From positions 124,001 through 188,000 of the forward strand of contig BPGX01000004.1 in assembly GCA_026003255.1 (NCBI GenBank): a stretch of DNA of 64,000 nt, written 5' to 3'. Below, one piece after another: positions 39,635 to 48,123 of the stretch. A model generated the notes under the pieces. The model worked only from the letters and a program-made list of their open reading frames with translations. It had not been told where the DNA came from and ran no database searches. Both the position numbers and the translations under genes were made by a program. This DNA comes from Bacteroidia bacterium (GTDB taxonomy: Bacteria > Bacteroidota > Bacteroidia > B-17B0 > Aurantibacillaceae). Position 1 is the first letter of the stretch; each line of letters starts with the position of its first letter.

Positions 39635-40867
39635 ATGATGACCACAAAATTAGATAGCCAATATTATATTGAATTAGAAGAAAAATATGGCGCACACAAT
39701 TATCACCCATTACCCGTTGTATTGAGTAAAGGAAAAGGAGTATATGTATGGGACGTTGAAGGAAAAAGATATTTAGATTTTCTCTCCGCTTACAGTGCGG
39801 TAAATCAAGGACATTGTCATCCAGAAATTATAGAAACATTAGTACAACAAGCACAGCAATTGACCTTAACATCCCGTGCGTTTTACAATAATGTTTTAGG
39901 TGAATATGAACAATTTCTCACTCAACTTTTTGGTTATGACAAACTTTTGCCCATAAATACAGGGGTAGAAGCTGTAGAAACCGCAATCAAACTTGCGCGT
40001 AAATGGGGATATCTGAAAAAAGGTATTCCAGAAGGAAAAGCACAAATCATTGTGTGTGAACAAAACTTTCACGGTCGCACTACTACAGTTATTTCATTCA
40101 GCTCTGACCCTACTGCTAAAAAGGGCTTTGCACCTTATACACCGGGATTTCTATCCATTCCATATAACAACATTGAAGCTTTGAGAAAAACATTAGAAGA
40201 ACATCATTCTACCATTGCAGGATTTTTAGTGGAACCAATTCAAGGCGAAGCAGGTATAAATGTACCGGATGATGGCTACTTAAAAGCCGCTTATGAACTT
40301 TGCAAACAATACAATGTTTTATTCATAGCAGACGAAATTCAAACCGGCTTGGGAAGAACTGGTAAACTACTTGCCTGTGATTATGAAAATGTTAAGCCCG
40401 ATGTTTTAATTTTAGGTAAAGCACTTGGTGGTGGCGTTTATCCAGTTTCTGCTGTGCTGGCAAATGATGACATTATGTTGTGTATTCAACCCGGCGAGCA
40501 CGGTTCAACATTTGGAGGTAATCCATTGGCCTGTAAAATTGCTATTACTTCTGTAAAAGTTATTCTGAACGAAAATCTCTCTGAAAATGCCCTCAAAATG
40601 GGTGAATTATTTCGCAATGGCTTAAAAGAAATTCAAAAGAAAACAAATATCATCAGCATCGTGAGAGGAAAAGGATTACTTAACGCAATAGTCATTGATG
40701 AATCAAAAGGTAAAACGGCCTGGGACATTTGCTTAAAATTTGCAGAGAATGGCTTATTAGCTAAACCAACCCACGGCAACATCATTCGCTTAGCCCCTCC
40801 ACTCATTATTTCTGATGAACAAATTCAAGAATCTCTTGAAATTATTGAAAAAAGTATATTGGATTAA
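39635..40867 (+). CDS. rocD: Ornithine aminotransferase
   Basis: RocD converts ornithine and 2-oxoglutarate to glutamate semialdehyde and glutamate with PLP. The 410-residue protein starts with the family segment [33 protein letters not shown]. It then has [65 protein letters not shown] and the PLP lysine in [17 protein letters not shown]. These separate it from the closely related acetylornithine aminotransferase. An adjacent ATG (39638) is equally possible. Confidence 0.94.
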   Translation: MMTTKLDSQYYIELEEKYGAHNYHPLPVVLSKGKGVYVWDVEGKRYLDFLSAYSAVNQGHCHPEIIETLVQQAQQLTLTSRAFYNNVLGEYEQFLTQLFGYDKLLPINTGVEAVETAIKLARKWGYLKKGIPEGKAQIIVCEQNFHGRTTTVISFSSDPTAKKGFAPYTPGFLSIPYNNIEALRKTLEEHHSTIAGFLVEPIQGEAGINVPDDGYLKAAYELCKQYNVLFIADEIQTGLGRTGKLLACDYENVKPDVLILGKALGGGVYPVSAVLANDDIMLCIQPGEHGSTFGGNPLACKIAITSVKVILNENLSENALKMGELFRNGLKEIQKKTNIISIVRGKGLLNAIVIDESKGKTAWDICLKFAENGLLAKPTHGNIIRLAPPLIISDEQIQESLEIIEKSILD

Positions 40868-40972
40868 AATTTTCATTTTCCACTCTTTACTTTTTTTGAC
40901 AAAAATCATTTGTTTTAAAAGCAATAATTCACTTAAATTAGCCGCTAAATAAAACTCAAAAAACAAATAACT

Positions 40973-41914
40973 ATGAAAGTATCTATCATTGGTGCAGGAA
41001 ATGTAGGTGCTACTTGCGCCGAAGTCATTGCATATCGTTCCATTGCGAGCGAAGTGGTATTATTAGACATTAAAGAAAAATTAGCCGAAGGAAAAGCCAC
41101 AGACATGGCTCAAGCATCTAATATCACTGGTTACAACACAAAAATTGTTGGAAGTAATAACGACTATTCTCTTACTGCTAATAGCGATGTGGTTGTCATC
41201 ACTAGTGGTATTCCAAGAAAGCCTGGTATGACCCGAGAAGAATTAATTGGAACAAACGCTGGAATTGTAAAATCTGTTGTAGATAATGTTTTGAAACATT
41301 CTCCGAATGCGATTATTATTGTTGTATCCAATCCAATGGACACTATGACTTATTTAGCCGTAAAAGAAAGCAAGCTCCCAAAAAATAAAATCATTGGAAT
41401 GGGCGGCATTTTAGATAGTGCTCGTTTCAAGTTTTACCTTGCTAAAGCACTCAATGCATCTGCGGCTGATGTAGATGGCATGGTTATTGGTGGTCATGGT
41501 GATACAACGATGATTCCGGTTACTCGATTAGCTACTTATCGTGGCGTTCCTGTCTCTCAATTTTTAGATGCAGAAACATTAAAGAAAGTGGCTTCTGATA
41601 CTATGGTAGGTGGTGCTACACTTACTGCTATAATTGGCACTTCTGCATGGTATGCACCCGGCGCGGCTGTGGCTACATTAGTAGATTCTATCTTGCACGA
41701 TAGAAAACGCCTGTTCCCATGTAGTGTTTATCTAGAAGGAGAATACGGTCAAAAAGATATATGCCTTGGAGTACCTGTAATTATTGGAAAAAACGGCTGG
41801 GAAAAAATTGTAGATATTCAACTCAACAAAGAAGAACAAGAATTGTTCAATAAAAGCGCCGATGCCGTTAGAAACATGAACAATGTATTAAAAGAACAAA
41901 ACATAGTAGCATAA
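40973..41914 (+). CDS. mdh: Malate dehydrogenase (LDH-like type)
   Basis: MDH interconverts malate and oxaloacetate in the TCA cycle. The 313-residue protein has the NAD loop GAGNVGATCA, VVITSGIPRKPGMTRE (substrate-binding Arg), VVSNPMDTMTYLA, LDSARFKFYLA and the catalytic GGHGDTTMIPVTR. The Arg in PRKPGMTR in the substrate loop marks malate rather than lactate specificity. A strong terminator follows, making it the last gene of this plus-strand block. Confidence 0.95.
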   Translation: MKVSIIGAGNVGATCAEVIAYRSIASEVVLLDIKEKLAEGKATDMAQASNITGYNTKIVGSNNDYSLTANSDVVVITSGIPRKPGMTREELIGTNAGIVKSVVDNVLKHSPNAIIIVVSNPMDTMTYLAVKESKLPKNKIIGMGGILDSARFKFYLAKALNASAADVDGMVIGGHGDTTMIPVTRLATYRGVPVSQFLDAETLKKVASDTMVGGATLTAIIGTSAWYAPGAAVATLVDSILHDRKRLFPCSVYLEGEYGQKDICLGVPVIIGKNGWEKIVDIQLNKEEQELFNKSADAVRNMNNVLKEQNIVA

Positions 41915-41934
41915 CTTTTCCACTATAGAAGTGC

Positions 41935-41970
41935 AAAAGCCCTGCTTTTTAGTAGGGCTTTTTTATTTTT
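41935..41970 (+). terminator. Factor-independent terminator after mdh
   Basis: GCCCTGC (41939-41945) pairs with GTAGGGC (41952-41958), extended by flanking A-T pairs, with loop TTTTTA and a following T-run (TTTTTTATTTTT). Confidence 0.85.
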
Positions 41971-41975
41971 ACAAA

Positions 41976-42085
41976 GCCACGAATTACACGAATATTATTG
42001 CATTCTCCGACAGGTCAGAGCAAGCAGTGGCAAAAATAATCTGCGAAAATAAGCATCAATCTGTGTTATCAGTGTTCTATCAAAG
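41976..42085. repeat. Dispersed intergenic repeat, long copy
   Basis: It starts GCCACGAATTACACGAAT, includes AGTGGCAAAAATAATC, then TGCGAAAAT, ATCTGTGTTATCAGTGTTC and TAT. These blocks are in the same order as at 23551-23641. Between the first and second blocks it carries an unrelated CTCCGACAGGTCAGAGCAAG stretch. Confidence 0.65.
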
Positions 42086-42250
42086 AACTCACAACTAATT
42101 ACGAAACATATAGGCACAGAGAACTCACATAGTACACATAGAATAAAATCTATGTGCCCTATCTCTCCTATCTTTCTATGTGGTAATAAAACTCAACTCA
42201 TCACTCATAACTCATAACTATTCACTCCTCACTCAAAACTCTTAACTACC

Positions 42251-44785
42251 TCACAATCTTTTCAGCAACTCTTCTAATTGTTGCATATCTTTGATTAGAA
42301 CTTCTCTTTGTTTAGACCCTTCGAATTTTCCTACAACTCCTGCCTTTTCCAGCTCATCAATCAAACGTCCAGCCCTATTAAAACCAATTTTCAATTTTCT
42401 TTGTAAAAAGGAAACACTGCCCTGTTGAAATTGTACTACTAATCGAGCCGCTTCATCAAACAATTTATCCCGTTCAGATAAGTCAATTTCATCCAGATTG
42501 CTTTCCTCATTTTCATCAGCATATTCAGGTAATAGAAACGCACTTGGATATCCTCTTTGTATTCCGATAAATTCAGCCACCTTTTCTACTTCCGGTGTGT
42601 CCACAAAAGCACATTGTAAGCGAATGATCTCACTACCTGCACTGTACAACATATCTCCACGACCAATCAACTGCTCGGCGCCACCGGAATCTAAAATTGT
42701 TCGAGAGTCAATTTTACTGGATACTTTGAAGGCAATTCTTGCCGGGAAGTTAGCTTTAATAACACCTGTGATGATATTTACAGAAGGTCGTTGCGTGGCA
42801 ATCACCAGATGTATTCCAACGGCACGGGCTAATTGCGCCAGTCGTGCAATGGGTCCTTCCACTTCTTTACCGGCGGTCATTATCAGGTCTGCAAATTCAT
42901 CAATTATTACAACAATGTACGGAAGATAACGATGCCCATCATTTGGATTTAAACGACGTTTGATAAACTTCTGATTATATTCCTTGATATTACGCACCTG
43001 TGCATCCTGTAACAGGGCATAACGATTGTCCATTTCTATAGTCAAAGAGTTCAATGTGTGAATAACCTTTTTGGTGTCTGTTATAATGGACTCTTCGGAA
43101 TTAGGTAATTTGGCCAGAAAATGCCTTTCAATTTTATTGTACAAGGTGAGTTCCACTTTTTTGGGGTCTACTAAAACCAATTTCAATTCGGCAGGATGTT
43201 TTTTGTATAACAATGATAACAATATAGCGTTTATTCCCACTGATTTACCTTGACCTGTTGCGCCCGCCATTAATAAATGCGGCATTTTTGCAAGATCGGC
43301 GATGTATACTTCATTATTAATCGTCTTTCCTAAAACTACCGGCAATTCAAAATTGGTATTTTGAAACTTCTCTGAAGATAAAACGTTTTTCATTGAAACA
43401 ATTTCGGGATGTTGATTGGGGACTTCAATACCTATTGTACCTTTTCCCGGCATTGGGGCGATAATACGAATACCTAAGGCGGCTAAACTCAGAGCAATAT
43501 CGTCTTCCAGATTTTTTATTCGAGCGATTCTAATGCCCGGCGCTGGGACAATTTCATAAAGAGTTACGGTAGGTCCTATCGTTGCTTTGATTTCCTGAAT
43601 TTCAATGCCATAATTTCGAAGCGTTTTGATAATTTTATCTTTGTTTTGTAATAGTTCTTCCTGATTGATTTTTCCTACACCGCTTCCATAATCATTTAAT
43701 AAATCCAGCGTTGGATACACATAATCCGATAATTCAGCTAATGGATTGAATTCGCCTTGTTCTTCTACAAGTTTTTCAGCAATTTCTTCAATAGTTTTTT
43801 CTTCCGAAATTTCTTCTTGTTGTTCAGATTTATCATTGCTTTCAACTGGTTGTTCGATAGTAAATTTGGGTTCATTTGAATTTTCAATTGATGGTTCTTC
43901 TATTTTGTTAGTATCAATAGTAAAACTAATCTCATTTGACGTTTCTTCTGTGATGATAATGGGTTCGTCTTCTTTTTCTTCTACTTCATTTTGTGCAGGT
44001 ATATTACTATTTGTGATAGTTTCATTTAAATTATGTTCTTGTTGAATATTTACATCCATTTTTTCAGCATCAGTATTTTTATCCATTTTAAGTTTAAACC
44101 AGCTTGTCCATTCCAGATATTGAGGATTAAGAATAAAATAAACTACCAATGAACAGAGTAATAAACCAATCAATCCCCATTTTCCAATATAGTGAATAAA
44201 AGTAACATTCATTATTTCTCCATAATTACCACCTGCTATAGGATATTTTTCCTGAAATATAAAATTAAAACTAAGCGACAACCAGATAAGCCAGAAAAAA
44301 GTATGAAGTAATAAATTAAAAGAGGTTGGCTTTAAGCGAATTTTATTAATGCCCCAGATGAAAATAGATATTGGAATAATTGCACTTGCCCAACCAAAAA
44401 ATTTATAAACCAAAATATGAGCAATCAAAGCACCCCAGGCACCACCCCAATTTTCAATATTTGTTTCAAAACTAAATAGTTGACTAAAAGAAGACGTAAC
44501 TTCATCAAAATCTTCTTTCCATGTATAAAAGTAAGAAATAAATGAAATAAAAATAAAAATCGCTATAAAAAGTAAAACACCTCCTATAATAATTTGAAAC
44601 GTAGAACTAGCCTTTAATTCATTATAAATGGATTGTGCATTGGAAAGTGCTTTTGAATACGAATTATTTTCAGGACTTTTCTTTGGATGAGTGTTTTTAT
44701 TTAAAAACGTTTCATCATTTGTATCTTCTACATACGTTTCTTCTAAAAGCGGCGTGGTCTTTATTTTGTTTTTTGTTTTAGCCAT
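42251..44785 (-). CDS. ftsK: DNA translocase FtsK
   Basis: FtsK pumps DNA at the septum during chromosome segregation. The 844-residue protein has four N-terminal membrane helices (about 60-225), an acidic, Glu-rich linker (about 240-350), then the motor: alpha/beta domain (KIIKTLRNYGIEIQEIKATIGPTVTLYEI), Walker A GATGQGKSV near residue 507, Walker B YIVVIIDEFADLI, and IHLVIATQRPSVNIITG. The C-terminus is the winged-helix gamma domain that reads KOPS (SFLQRKLKIGFNRAGRLIDELEKAGVVG). A perfect -7 box is 19 bases upstream. Confidence 0.97.
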   Translation of the reverse strand: MAKTKNKIKTTPLLEETYVEDTNDETFLNKNTHPKKSPENNSYSKALSNAQSIYNELKASSTFQIIIGGVLLFIAIFIFISFISYFYTWKEDFDEVTSSFSQLFSFETNIENWGGAWGALIAHILVYKFFGWASAIIPISIFIWGINKIRLKPTSFNLLLHTFFWLIWLSLSFNFIFQEKYPIAGGNYGEIMNVTFIHYIGKWGLIGLLLCSLVVYFILNPQYLEWTSWFKLKMDKNTDAEKMDVNIQQEHNLNETITNSNIPAQNEVEEKEDEPIIITEETSNEISFTIDTNKIEEPSIENSNEPKFTIEQPVESNDKSEQQEEISEEKTIEEIAEKLVEEQGEFNPLAELSDYVYPTLDLLNDYGSGVGKINQEELLQNKDKIIKTLRNYGIEIQEIKATIGPTVTLYEIVPAPGIRIARIKNLEDDIALSLAALGIRIIAPMPGKGTIGIEVPNQHPEIVSMKNVLSSEKFQNTNFELPVVLGKTINNEVYIADLAKMPHLLMAGATGQGKSVGINAILLSLLYKKHPAELKLVLVDPKKVELTLYNKIERHFLAKLPNSEESIITDTKKVIHTLNSLTIEMDNRYALLQDAQVRNIKEYNQKFIKRRLNPNDGHRYLPYIVVIIDEFADLIMTAGKEVEGPIARLAQLARAVGIHLVIATQRPSVNIITGVIKANFPARIAFKVSSKIDSRTILDSGGAEQLIGRGDMLYSAGSEIIRLQCAFVDTPEVEKVAEFIGIQRGYPSAFLLPEYADENEESNLDEIDLSERDKLFDEAARLVVQFQQGSVSFLQRKLKIGFNRAGRLIDELEKAGVVGKFEGSKQREVLIKDMQQLEELLKRL

Positions 44786-44804
44786 TGTAAAAAATAGAGT
44801 GCAA

Positions 44805-44812
44805 CAAATTTA
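44805..44812 (-). promoter_or_regulatory. -7 promoter box of ftsK
   Basis: The minus strand reads TAAATTTG, a perfect TAnnTTTG match, ending 19 bases before the ATG at 44785. Confidence 0.5.
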
Positions 44813-44965
44813 AGCAGATTTAAGGATACTATTACCCTGTATTTTATCAAAAACTTATCCCAAATAAATTGTGAATAAAGTATTTAAAATACTTTTAATG
44901 TTTTAAGTATTAAACCCACCAAATGAATAAATACTATCCTAATTAGAAAGTGTTTTTTGAGAACT

Positions 44966-46300
44966 TTAATCTACTAACAATTTCATTATCTTTGAATGCT
45001 TTTCATTAATTAAATGTAACATATACATTCCTTCTCCCAACTCATTCAATTTTAACTTTGCTTTTCCATTCATCAATTCAACATTTAAATTTTGTATCAA
45101 TTTACCGGAAATATCATAAATTCTCACATTCATTGGTCCTTGAATTTCTGATGAATAAATGACCACTTCTTCTTTTGCAGGATTGGGATATATCTGAAAA
45201 TTCACTGATTGGTTTAATTCTGTAATTGAATTGGCATTTAATAATCCACTTCTTGGACCTGTTAAAGTAGTAATCATCCAATTTACTTGTCCTTGTGTAA
45301 ACATATTCATACAATCTTCTGAAGAATAATCCATGTAATTTTCAATTAAATCAGGCATATCTACCGTTGTCCATCCTAAATTAGTATCGACACAAGTATT
45401 TTTTGAAGTATTGCAATCAAAATTGGATTGATTATTAGCATTAGGCGTATCCTGAATACCGTCATCTCCTGTACAATTGTTGTTACCTAAAGTAGCCCCA
45501 TCACCCCAGATATGTCGTAAACCAAAATAGTGCCCTACTTCGTGTGTAGGTGTTCGTCCTTTAATCGTAATAGTTTGACTTCCCATGGTTAGCACATTAG
45601 GATTATTTCTACCAAAACATCTGTAATCAATTACTACTCCATCTTCTCTGATATCCGGTGCTCCCGAATTGGATGGCCAGTTAGATAAATTATTAGGAGG
45701 AAATGCAAAACCTAAAATTTGACCCAATTGAATGTTACCAAACATTATAGGTTGTATCTTACAAACCCATATATTCAGATAATGAGTAGGATCAATTGCA
45801 TCCGAACCTCCTAACGAATCATACTTCATCTGATTGGGCATTCCACCAGATAATAAATTGACATTGAAAAGAGTGTTTGTGTGTTTTCTAATTATCTGGA
45901 ATAAATTAAAATGAATGCCTGCTCTTCCCACAATGGGGTTAAAAATTGAACGTAGATTGATAGTATCTGCATTCAAACGATTGTAATCCTCGTTTAATAC
46001 TTGAATCTGATTGTAAATAATGCTATCTGCAAGGTTTTCAACACTGTCTTTCCATACTACATGTACCACAACATTGACAGTATATTGAGTAGTATTTGTC
46101 TTTAATATTTGATTGTTCTTAACTTGTTCAGAAATTTGCTGAAGTGTTTTTTCATAACTCTCCTTAAATCCAGGATATTTTTGATTAAGATACTCTTTAT
46201 ACAACGCATCACCACATAATATTCTGGATACCTGTGCTTGCGATGAAATAAAAGTAAAAAAAGATAAGACAATTACCCAAATTGTAGAATTTGTTTTCAT
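44966..46300 (-). CDS. Secreted M43-type zinc metalloprotease with T9SS sorting tail
   Basis: A signal peptide (MKTNSTIWVIVLSFFTFISSQAQ) starts this 444-residue protein. The catalytic motif is HEVGHYFGLRHIWGD (HExxHxxGxxH), followed by the Met-turn-like NYMDYSSEDCMNMFTQGQ, as in pappalysin-like M43 proteases. The last 80 residues are a type A T9SS sorting domain (FQIYPNPAKEEVVIYS, VRIYDISGKLIQ, MYMLHLINEKHSKIMKLLVD). The expected route is Sec export, then T9SS release or surface attachment. A perfect -7 box lies 10 bases upstream. Confidence 0.93.
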   Translation of the reverse strand: MKTNSTIWVIVLSFFTFISSQAQVSRILCGDALYKEYLNQKYPGFKESYEKTLQQISEQVKNNQILKTNTTQYTVNVVVHVVWKDSVENLADSIIYNQIQVLNEDYNRLNADTINLRSIFNPIVGRAGIHFNLFQIIRKHTNTLFNVNLLSGGMPNQMKYDSLGGSDAIDPTHYLNIWVCKIQPIMFGNIQLGQILGFAFPPNNLSNWPSNSGAPDIREDGVVIDYRCFGRNNPNVLTMGSQTITIKGRTPTHEVGHYFGLRHIWGDGATLGNNNCTGDDGIQDTPNANNQSNFDCNTSKNTCVDTNLGWTTVDMPDLIENYMDYSSEDCMNMFTQGQVNWMITTLTGPRSGLLNANSITELNQSVNFQIYPNPAKEEVVIYSSEIQGPMNVRIYDISGKLIQNLNVELMNGKAKLKLNELGEGMYMLHLINEKHSKIMKLLVD

Positions 46301-46310
46301 ATTTTTTTTG

Positions 46311-46318
46311 CAAAAGTA
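46311..46318 (-). promoter_or_regulatory. -7 promoter box of the M43 protease
   Basis: The minus strand reads TACTTTTG followed by CA, a perfect TAnnTTTG match ending 10 bases before the ATG at 46300. Confidence 0.6.
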
Positions 46319-46365
46319 TAGATTAATTTACGAAAGTATTTTACCGTTTGTAAAAATTCATCTCA

Positions 46366-46929
46366 TCAATGTATTCCCAAACTTTTGGATGTAAAAAAAA
46401 AACGAATGTCTTTTTTTTCTTTAATCGCATTTCTTATGAATGTGGAAGATATTTCAATTTGTGGTGCATCTGTAAATACTACATTTGGGTGATTATCGAA
46501 ATCAGATGGGGTTGAGTTAGGTCGTGGATAAATGTATAACTTATATTTTTCTAATATCACTTCAAAATTTTTCCACTTATGAAATGTGCTCAAATTATCC
46601 TGTCCAAGTAATAGAGCAAAATGATAGTGAGGATATTTTTCTTTGAGATGAGCTAAAGTATGGATAGTGTAAGAGGGCTGGGGCAAATGAAATTCAATGT
46701 CTGAACTTCTGAATTTTGGATAATCTTCAATAGCCAGATTTACCATGTAAAAACGGTGGTGTTGTGCTAATAAACTTTTCTTTTCTTTAAGAGGATTATG
46801 AGGAGAAACAACAAACCAAATTTCGTTCAAATCTGTAAATTCGGCAAAATAGTTGGCAATAGCAAGATGACCAATATGAATAGGATTAAAAGATCCAAAA
46901 AATAATCCAATTTTTTTACTAGCTGGCAT
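46366..46929 (-). CDS. nadD: Nicotinate-nucleotide adenylyltransferase with frameshifted C-terminus
   Basis: NadD adenylates nicotinate mononucleotide in NAD synthesis. GLFFGSFNPIHIGHLAIAN carries the nucleotidyltransferase GSFNPxHxGH motif, and ISSTFIRNAI is the conserved ISST/S region near the end. After IKEKKDIRFF the frame enters a T10 run (plus 46393-46402) and reads FTSKSLGIH to a stop at 46366. With nine T the frame reads LHPKVWEYIDEMNFYKR and stops at 46341, giving the normal NadD end (VWEYI). So only the last residues are altered; the catalytic core is intact. It begins 1 base after the upstream gene. Confidence 0.9.
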   Translation of the reverse strand: MPASKKIGLFFGSFNPIHIGHLAIANYFAEFTDLNEIWFVVSPHNPLKEKKSLLAQHHRFYMVNLAIEDYPKFRSSDIEFHLPQPSYTIHTLAHLKEKYPHYHFALLLGQDNLSTFHKWKNFEVILEKYKLYIYPRPNSTPSDFDNHPNVVFTDAPQIEISSTFIRNAIKEKKDIRFFFTSKSLGIH

Positions 46930-46930
46930 C

Positions 46931-48091
46931 TTAAATTTTTTCCAATGCCTGATTCAAATCCTTAATTAAATCATCAATATCTTCTATGCCCACGCTTAAT
47001 CTCAATAAATTATCTGTAACACCCGCTTTTTCTCTTTCTTCTTTAGGAATGGAAGCATGTGTCATCGTTGCAGGATGATTGATGAGAGATTCTACCCCAC
47101 CTAATGATTCTGCTAATGAAAATACCTTAAAAGAAGAAGCAAATTGAAAGGTTTTTTCTAATGTGGCATTTTTCAAAGTAAAAGAAACCATGCCTCCGAA
47201 GTCCTTCATTTGTTTTTGGGCTATTTCATGATTAGGATGTGTAGGAAGTCCTGGCCAATACACTTTTTCAACTTTTGGATGTTGATTCAAAAATTCTGCC
47301 ACTTTTCTTCCATTAAAACAATGTCTTTCCATTCTTAAATGTAAAGTTTTTATACCTCTCAAAACAAGGAAACAATCCATTGGTCCAGGCGTTGCACCGC
47401 AGCTATTATGAATAAAAGCCAATCGTTCATAAAGTGCATCATCGTTGACAACTAATGCACCCATTACTACATCACTATGTCCTCCAAGATATTTTGTTAC
47501 GGAATGCATAACAATATCTGCACCTAATTGAAGGGGATTTTGTAAGTAAGGCGAAGAAAATGTATTATCTACTGCTAATAAAAGATTATTTCGTTTTGCT
47601 ATTTCACTACATGCTTTGATATCAATAATTTGCATGGTAGGATTCGTCGGTGTTTCTATCCAGATGAGTTTGGTTTTAGAACTTACATACTTTTCAATAT
47701 TTGACACATCATTTAAGTCAATAAAGTGAAAATGAATACCCAATGGTTGAAAAATTTTGGTGAACATTCTGTATGTACCGCCATATAAATCATTCCCAGT
47801 AATTACTTCATCACCATACGCTAATAATTTAATCACTGCATCAATAGCACCCATTCCGCTGCTGAAACACAAGCAATGTTTCCCATTTTCAAGTGCTGCT
47901 ATATTTCTTTGTAAGGCATCTCTAGTTGGATTTTTACCTCTTGCATAAGCATAACCTTTGTGCTTACCAGGATATTCCTGAACATAAGTAGAAGTTTGAA
48001 AAATGGGCGTCATTATTGCACCAGTAGATGGATCAGGTTCTACTCCTGCATGAATTGCTTTTGTTCCAAATTTCCAATTTTCATTTTCCAT
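46931..48091 (-). CDS. Cystathionine gamma-synthase/gamma-lyase (PLP-dependent)
   Basis: This 386-residue Cys/Met-metabolism PLP enzyme shows KFGTKAIHAGVEPDPSTGAIMTPIFQTSTYVQ, YAYARGKNPTRDALQ, CFSSGMGAIDA, WIETPTNPTM, AVDNTFSSPYLQNPL and the PLP lysine in MHSVTKYLGGHSDVVMGA. It ends with SLAESLGGVESLINHPATMTHAS and LLRLSVGIEDIDDLI. Gamma-synthase and gamma-lyase cannot be separated reliably by eye. Together with metH it would support methionine and cysteine metabolism. nadD follows after 1 base, so they share a transcript. Confidence 0.9.
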   Translation of the reverse strand: MENENWKFGTKAIHAGVEPDPSTGAIMTPIFQTSTYVQEYPGKHKGYAYARGKNPTRDALQRNIAALENGKHCLCFSSGMGAIDAVIKLLAYGDEVITGNDLYGGTYRMFTKIFQPLGIHFHFIDLNDVSNIEKYVSSKTKLIWIETPTNPTMQIIDIKACSEIAKRNNLLLAVDNTFSSPYLQNPLQLGADIVMHSVTKYLGGHSDVVMGALVVNDDALYERLAFIHNSCGATPGPMDCFLVLRGIKTLHLRMERHCFNGRKVAEFLNQHPKVEKVYWPGLPTHPNHEIAQKQMKDFGGMVSFTLKNATLEKTFQFASSFKVFSLAESLGGVESLINHPATMTHASIPKEEREKAGVTDNLLRLSVGIEDIDDLIKDLNQALEKI

Positions 48092-48123
48092 ATCTAATGA
48101 CTTGATTAATTTGTTACCTAGAA

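Larger units (their letters stand above)
41915..42250. other. Intergenic region with terminator and repeats (mdh-ftsK)
   Basis: The 336 bases between the convergent mdh and ftsK genes hold the mdh terminator, a dispersed repeat (41976-42085), an imperfect inverted repeat (CACATAG near 42127 and CTATGTG copies at about 42150 and 42175), and a run of short direct repeats of the type ACTCATAACTC (42190-42245). No gene is seen. Confidence 0.7.

Noticed and set aside
42190..42245. Possible CRISPR-like direct repeats
   Set aside because: The units are 6-11 bases, degenerate and contiguous, so they are simple repeats rather than a CRISPR array.
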